Positions 59,826 through 64,000 of a stretch of DNA of 64,000 nucleotides are shown one piece after another. The stretch covers positions 3,348,001-3,412,000 of the forward strand of contig OW818690.1 of assembly GCA_942493315.1 (NCBI GenBank), written 5' to 3'. Under the pieces are notes generated by a model. That model saw nothing but the letters and a program-made list of their open reading frames with translations, searched no databases and was not told where the DNA came from. Numbering within the stretch: the stretch's first letter is position 1; the number at the start of each line of letters is the position of its first letter. The DNA is from UBA5429 sp942493315. Its GTDB lineage: Bacteria > Bacteroidota > Bacteroidia > Bacteroidales > WCHB1-69. The position numbers were made by a program, and so were the translations under genes.

Positions 59826-60101
59826 TTAGATGATAGCGAGGATATCGCTCTCTTTCATAATGAGGTAATTGTTTCCTTCTAAGGAAAGTTCGGTACCGGC
59901 ATATTTGCCATAAAGTACTGCATCGCCCACTTTAACAGTCATGGGTTCATCTTTTTTACCTGGGCCAACGGCCACAACAGTACCTTTTTGAGGTTTTTCT
60001 TTTGCGGTATCAGGGATAATGATTCCACCTGCGGTTTTTTGTTCAGCTTCTGCTGGAGCTACTAAAACTCTGTCTGCTAATGGTTTAATGTTTACGTTCA
60101 T
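59826..60101 (-). CDS. groS: Co-chaperonin GroES (10 kDa)
   Basis: 91 residues with the family's IKPLADRVLV start, mobile loop EAEQKTAGGIIIPDTAKEKP that binds GroEL, and the terminal block GTELSLEGNNYLIMKESDILAII. It caps the GroEL ring. It is transcribed first, 62 nt ahead of groEL, in the usual groESL order. Confidence 0.97.
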   Translation of the reverse strand: MNVNIKPLADRVLVAPAEAEQKTAGGIIIPDTAKEKPQKGTVVAVGPGKKDEPMTVKVGDAVLYGKYAGTELSLEGNNYLIMKESDILAII

Positions 60102-60266
60102 AGTTATTTAATATTTTAAGTTTAATTATTTTCGCTTTTTAGTTGCAAAAAGTGTGCTAAACCCCAAAAAGGGCAAAAAAGCGACAAAATGACACGAAAA
60201 GAGAGGGGGTGTTGCAAAAATGGCAGGAAAGGAGGGACAAAGGACAAAGGACGGGGGACGAGGGAA

Positions 60267-61349
60267 TTAAAAATGAGAAGGAATTGGTTTGAGAATCTTT
60301 CCTTTCCAGAAAATGGGGGTGCCGGGTTTTGAGGGATCAGTAAAATAGAATTCAAACTCACATTTGAGGATACCGGCTTCCCAGTATTTTTTATCGATTT
60401 TCATAGTTCCGGTTATTCCGTAAAAAATTATTTTTGAGGGTGAACTTATGGTATAAAGTTCAATTTTTGAAGTACAATAATCTTCAGAAATTGTAATCAC
60501 TAAACTGGAATGGGTTCCTACATTTGTTTGAGTTTGACATACAATTTGATGTTTATTATCCTGAAAAATATTCACAAAATCAGTTCCAATCCATTCATAA
60601 CAATTTGATTCACAATTTATAGTATGGTTTTGATGACTCGTATCCACCAATGTATAATAATAATCCATTGATTCTGGAGCAATAGTCCCGGTAGAATCTT
60701 TTAACGTTTCAATAACATCTGATGATATTCCATCCAGAAAAAGTACACCATATTCATCTCTATAAATACCTTCAGGATAACTCCATTGATCTACAAAACT
60801 GAAATCACCCTCTAAGTCATTAATCCATTCCAATTTAATTTTTTCCCCTTGGTTTTCTTTTGGTTTATACTTTAGATCTGATTTGTAAATTAAAAAACTG
60901 GAATTATTGATCTCTTTTATTAAAATCTTATTCTGAAAAAATTGAGTTTGATCTACAATTTGTCTTCCCCCTCGACCTTCATTTTGATAAATTGATTTGT
61001 TAATTTGAACAATGTTATGATTATAATCAAATGTTTGTTCCCAAGACATGTAACGAACATTTCCCTCACTTATAAATGCAGGGAACCTTTTATAATAGGT
61101 TTGCTGAACTACATGATTATTTGAATCAATAATGATTTGGTTCTGGAAACCTCCAATTATTGACATTTTTTTCAAGGTTAAATAAAAGTATAGTTTATCT
61201 ATTTGAATATTTCCTGTAACAGTGTCATTTTGAATCTCTTTAAAAAATCTTAGTCTTAGTAAGGGTTTAGAAAAAGTACAACCTGAAAACAAACTAATTA
61301 TTAAAGTTGTCCAAACAATACATATTATAAAGTTTTTTAGTTTTTTCAT
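60267..61349 (-). CDS. Lipoprotein of unknown function
   Basis: 360 residues from MKKLKNFIICIVWTTLIISL, lipobox FSGCTFS. The mature protein is strand-rich with a repeated lysine/asparagine pattern and a central WINDLEGDFSFVDQWSYPEG. No catalytic motif or known family recognised. It starts 2 nt after the stop of the MBL-fold hydrolase gene, so the two are co-transcribed. The GGGACAAAGGACG low-complexity words lie between its 3' end and groES. Confidence 0.55.
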   Translation of the reverse strand: MKKLKNFIICIVWTTLIISLFSGCTFSKPLLRLRFFKEIQNDTVTGNIQIDKLYFYLTLKKMSIIGGFQNQIIIDSNNHVVQQTYYKRFPAFISEGNVRYMSWEQTFDYNHNIVQINKSIYQNEGRGGRQIVDQTQFFQNKILIKEINNSSFLIYKSDLKYKPKENQGEKIKLEWINDLEGDFSFVDQWSYPEGIYRDEYGVLFLDGISSDVIETLKDSTGTIAPESMDYYYTLVDTSHQNHTINCESNCYEWIGTDFVNIFQDNKHQIVCQTQTNVGTHSSLVITISEDYCTSKIELYTISSPSKIIFYGITGTMKIDKKYWEAGILKCEFEFYFTDPSKPGTPIFWKGKILKPIPSHF

Positions 61350-61351
61350 AA

Positions 61352-62446
61352 TCAAACAGATTTCCACCACTTTTTAAATTGTTGTTGTTCATCGCGAAGG
61401 TATATCAACTCCCCTATCATAGGGGTCACTAATGGAATATTAACATTTTTATTAAGTTCAGTGATCAGGTTTAGAGGTTCATCCCAGGGGTGAATCGAAA
61501 GAGCATATTTAGAGGAGTGTCCGGGAAGTACTCGTTTGGCATTCAGATCTTTTGCTTCTTGCAACACCTCATCGGGTAATGAGTGGATATTTCTCCAGGC
61601 TAGGTTGTATTGCCCATTTTCGAGAATAGCTAAGTCAATTTCTCCAAATTTCTCACCAATCTCTTTAAAATGAGTATCATACCCGCCATCGCCACCAAAG
61701 AAAATCTTGAAGTCCGGCGTTTGAACAATAAATGAGAGCCATAACGTATTGTTTCGTTTGTTCGATCTACCTGAAAAATGGCGGGCTGGCGCAGTATGAA
61801 TCGATAATTGGTTATCCGCTACATATTTTTCATTCCAGTTTTTTTCGATGATATTCTCAGGAAGAAATCCCCAGTGTCTTAAATGGGAGCCAACTCCTAA
61901 TCCACAAACCACAGTTTTAATTTTGGACTTCAATGCTTTTACGGTTTTGTAATCCAAATGATCATAATGGTCGTGGGTAATAAGAAGGAAATCAATCTCG
62001 GGAATGTCAGATGCGGAATAGATATTAGTTCCAGGGAAAGATTTGTTAATGTTGGGAACCGGAGAAGCATAGGAACTGAAAACAGGATCAATCAGAAATC
62101 GTTTTCCGCTGAGTTGCATAAAATATGAGGAGTGTCCCAGCCAAATCAGGATATCGTCATGAATAGGGAGATTTTTTAGATCCGGTTTCATGGAAGGTAT
62201 AGGTTTAGTAGGTTTTATATCGGTTTTCTTGCCAAAGAAAAATTTCAACATCACTTTGGGCATCGCTTTCTGATCCACCATCATTTCGGTTTTGTGACTA
62301 TTCATAAAAACACCGTTTTTATAGTTGGGGAGTTTTGAAAATTGTTCTTTTAGGTTGCGATCAGGAGCTTTCCCAAAAACCGGAAGTTGCATATAAAAAA
62401 AAATTCCAATGAGTATTAGAAAAATGAGAGAAAGAATTATGATCAT
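61352..62446 (-). CDS. Membrane-anchored MBL-fold hydrolase (UlaG/NAPE-PLD-like)
   Basis: 364 residues from MIIILSLIFLILIGIFFYM, an N-terminal anchor. The metallo-beta-lactamase motifs are LITHDHYDHLDYKT (about residues 158-171, HxHxDH variant), APARHFSGRS (His), and FFGGDGGYD (metal-bridging Asp). LGHSSYFMQLSGKRFLIDPVF marks the NAPE-PLD/UlaG branch, which acts on phospholipid or phosphodiester substrates. PGHSSKYALS holds the last histidine. The chosen start lies after a TACTTTTG promoter box that the longer frame would overlap. Substrate unknown. Confidence 0.85.
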   Translation of the reverse strand: MIIILSLIFLILIGIFFYMQLPVFGKAPDRNLKEQFSKLPNYKNGVFMNSHKTEMMVDQKAMPKVMLKFFFGKKTDIKPTKPIPSMKPDLKNLPIHDDILIWLGHSSYFMQLSGKRFLIDPVFSSYASPVPNINKSFPGTNIYSASDIPEIDFLLITHDHYDHLDYKTVKALKSKIKTVVCGLGVGSHLRHWGFLPENIIEKNWNEKYVADNQLSIHTAPARHFSGRSNKRNNTLWLSFIVQTPDFKIFFGGDGGYDTHFKEIGEKFGEIDLAILENGQYNLAWRNIHSLPDEVLQEAKDLNAKRVLPGHSSKYALSIHPWDEPLNLITELNKNVNIPLVTPMIGELIYLRDEQQQFKKWWKSV

Positions 62447-62465
62447 TTTTATTGATTTAAGGCAA

Positions 62466-62473
62466 CAAAAGTA
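62466..62473 (-). promoter_or_regulatory. Bacteroidota -7 box for the MBL-fold hydrolase
   Basis: TACTTTTG on the minus strand, 19 nt before the preferred start; it overlaps the upstream alternative start. Confidence 0.5.
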
Positions 62474-62507
62474 CAATTATTTATCGTATTTGGTTATAGA
62501 AATAATC

Positions 62508-62570
62508 ACAATGGAACACAGTGGTTGCACAATGGAACACAGTGGTTGCACAATGGAACACAGTGTTGTT
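62508..62570 (+). repeat. 21-bp tandem repeat, nearly three units
   Basis: ACAATGGAACACAGTGGTTGC twice in full and a third partial unit, followed by related AACACTGTG words to about 62660. The gap of about 310 nt between the two genes contains this and the M16 promoter, and no gene. Confidence 0.6.
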
Positions 62571-62707
62571 CGGTGTATCACTGAGTTAATACATACTAAT
62601 AATAACAATAAAACACTGTGGAACATCGTTTAACACCGTGAAACACTGTGAAACAAAAAAAACTGAAATTCAAAATAAAAATGCCACGAATGCACGAATT
62701 AAATTTG

Positions 62708-62715
62708 TATTTTTG
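62708..62715 (+). promoter_or_regulatory. Bacteroidota -7 box for the M16 peptidase
   Basis: TATTTTTG, 39 nt before the M16 start codon. Confidence 0.5.
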
Positions 62716-62754
62716 TCCCGCACTTTTGAATACATTAACCAAAATTTATAAATT

Positions 62755-64000
62755 ATGAAATTAGTAAAAATGTTCTTGATGGCTATTCTCATGATAGCTG
62801 TCGTTTATGGAAATGCACAGACTTCTAAGCCTGCATATCCTGTTAATCAACCCATCCCGACTGACCAAAAGGTGATCTCAGGACAGCTCGAAAATGGATT
62901 AAAGTATTACATCAAAGCCAACAAAAAACCTGAAAAACGTGCCGTATTTTTCTTAGCTGTAGATGCCGGTTCCGTTTTAGAAAGAGATGATCAGGTGGGT
63001 TTGGCTCATTTTGTTGAACACATGGGATTTAATGGCACCAAACAGTATCCCGGAAACTCTCTTGTCAGCGAATTGGAAAAGAAAGGTGTGATTTTTGGTA
63101 GAGATATCAATGCATCCACCGGACTTGAAAGCACACAGTATTATGTTGTTCTTCCAACTGATGACTCTGTTCTATTTGATATGGGTTTGAAAATCTTAGA
63201 TGGTTGGGCTTTTAACATGTTGTTAAGTGAAAAAGAGATCGATAAAGAGAGAGGTGTAATTATTGAAGAGTGGCGCGTATATAGAAGTGCCGACGAACGT
63301 TTGATGGCAAAAACATTGCCTATTGAGTTAAAAGGTTCCCCTTATGCTTCCCGCTTGCCCATCGGAACTTTAGAAAATCTTCAAAGTTTTACTTATAAAT
63401 CATTAAGAGACTTCTATAAATCATGGTACAGAACTGACAATATGTCGATTATCATTGTTGGTGACTTTGATCCTGTTGAGATGGAACAAAAAGTAAAAGA
63501 TTTCTTCACCATGACACCTGCTGTAACCACTCCATTAAACAGAACAGTTTATGAGATTCCGGGCAATAAAGAACCATTAATTGCCATTGCAACCGATGCT
63601 GAAGCTACATCAACCGATATCAGTGTCAACTTCAAAAAACCGGCTATGAATTTTAAAACATACTCAGATTACAGAAAAATGATGAGTGTCAATCTGTTCT
63701 GTTTTATGTTAAGACAAAGATATGATGAGATCAGTGAACAAAAAACATCTCCTTTTACTTATGGCGGTGCTTGGTATGGAGATTATTGGTCAAAGAAAAA
63801 TGATGCCTTTTCGTTATCATTCTCAGCTAAAGAGGGAAAAGCAATGCCAACCTTAGAAGTGATGTTAACAGAAATAAAACGCTTAGAACAAAACGGATTT
63901 GTATCAACCGAATTTGAAAGAGCAAAAAGCAGTTTCTTAGCTTCTGTAGAAAAATCTGCCAAAGAAGCGGATAAAAAAGATTCCAGAAATCATGCTTATA
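62755..64000 (+). CDS. M16 family zinc metallopeptidase (partial, C-terminus beyond window)
   Basis: About 415 codons are visible. A signal peptide (FLMAILMIAVVYGNAQ) leads to the N-terminal peptidase domain with the inverted zinc motif HFVEH (His85, Glu88, His89) in GLAHFVEHMGFNGTK and the downstream glutamate-rich ERGVIIEEW. The next part (about 195-280) carries the linker SYKSLRDFYKSWYRTDNMSIIIVG typical of pitrilysin/PqqL-type enzymes. Full members are about 900-950 residues with four lobes. It probably degrades peptides in the periplasm. The 3' end lies beyond the window. Confidence 0.92.
   Translation, partial: MKLVKMFLMAILMIAVVYGNAQTSKPAYPVNQPIPTDQKVISGQLENGLKYYIKANKKPEKRAVFFLAVDAGSVLERDDQVGLAHFVEHMGFNGTKQYPGNSLVSELEKKGVIFGRDINASTGLESTQYYVVLPTDDSVLFDMGLKILDGWAFNMLLSEKEIDKERGVIIEEWRVYRSADERLMAKTLPIELKGSPYASRLPIGTLENLQSFTYKSLRDFYKSWYRTDNMSIIIVGDFDPVEMEQKVKDFFTMTPAVTTPLNRTVYEIPGNKEPLIAIATDAEATSTDISVNFKKPAMNFKTYSDYRKMMSVNLFCFMLRQRYDEISEQKTSPFTYGGAWYGDYWSKKNDAFSLSFSAKEGKAMPTLEVMLTEIKRLEQNGFVSTEFERAKSSFLASVEKSAKEADKKDSRNHAY

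Noticed and set aside
60122..60361. Minus-strand frame between groES and the lipoprotein
   Set aside because: It overlaps the 3' end of the lipoprotein gene in another frame and is mostly proline/phenylalanine-rich translation of low-complexity DNA.
62408..62633. Plus-strand frame with repeated MEHSGCT peptides
   Set aside because: It is a translation of the 21-bp tandem repeat and is antisense to the MBL gene start at one end.

Overview
The window is a chromosomal stretch of an AT-rich Bacteroidota bacterium. The support for this is several secreted proteins ending in type IX secretion (T9SS) C-terminal sorting domains, many Bacteroidota-type -7 promoter boxes (TAnnTTTG) just upstream of genes, Bacteroidota-typical families (TorF-like porin, FISUMP, DUF4932, DUF4492, MbnP), and numerous low-complexity intergenic words. 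No rRNA, tRNA, CRISPR array, transposase or integrase was recognised. I cannot name the genus. Gene content suggests a respiratory facultative or microaerobic lifestyle: NrfHA nitrite reductase, cytochrome bd, OxyR/peroxiredoxin, and no aa3-type oxidase in this window.

Layout. 1-7.2 kb (minus): a PocR/PAS sensor kinase with a downstream response regulator cut by the window edge, then a three-gene run (secreted metallophosphoesterase, small acetyltransferase, FAD oxidoreductase). 7.3-13.0 kb (plus): TorF-like outer membrane protein with ammonium transporter, purF, and small exported proteins. 13.0-15.7 kb: composite intergenic repeat copy A, pirin, DoxX, a T9SS cargo protein. 15.8-20.6 kb (minus): nrfH-nrfA-ccsB-ccsA-ferredoxin, a complete ammonifying nitrite reductase module with its cytochrome c maturation factors. 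20.7-26.2 kb (minus): an unusual operon of a DUF4932 metalloprotease, three tandem TonB-C paralogues with a Cys4 N-terminal motif, and a FISUMP protein. 26.4-31.7 kb: CAP protein, PKD/beta-helix T9SS protein, NarL-type two-component pair. 31.8-36.8 kb: divergent peroxiredoxin/oxyR, then DUF4492-cydA-cydB with a previously unlisted 35-aa membrane ORF. 37.7-48.4 kb: copper-type P-ATPase, AlkD-like protein, beta-helix T9SS protein, prs, a subtilase/lipoprotein/MbnP operon, ftcD.

48.5-58.1 kb is accessory DNA: a decayed isoprenylcysteine methyltransferase-like gene and a hipBA toxin-antitoxin module between degenerate direct repeats, followed by six unrelated single genes, all minus strand, several separated by long imperfect palindromes. 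One palindrome carries a perfect integron-type R' box, so this segment looks like an integron-style cassette array without a local integrase; this is a hypothesis. It ends in a second, inverted copy of the composite repeat seen at 13 kb. 58.1-64 kb returns to core genes: groEL/groES, a lipoprotein, an MBL-fold hydrolase and a truncated M16 peptidase.

Most notable observations: the cassette-like array with attC-like palindromes, the ordered multi-module repeat in two inverted copies, the tandem TonB-C triplet with near-identical ends and divergent middles, the CydX-like small ORF, the oxyR/prx palindromic operator, and paired palindromes flanking the hipBA promoter.
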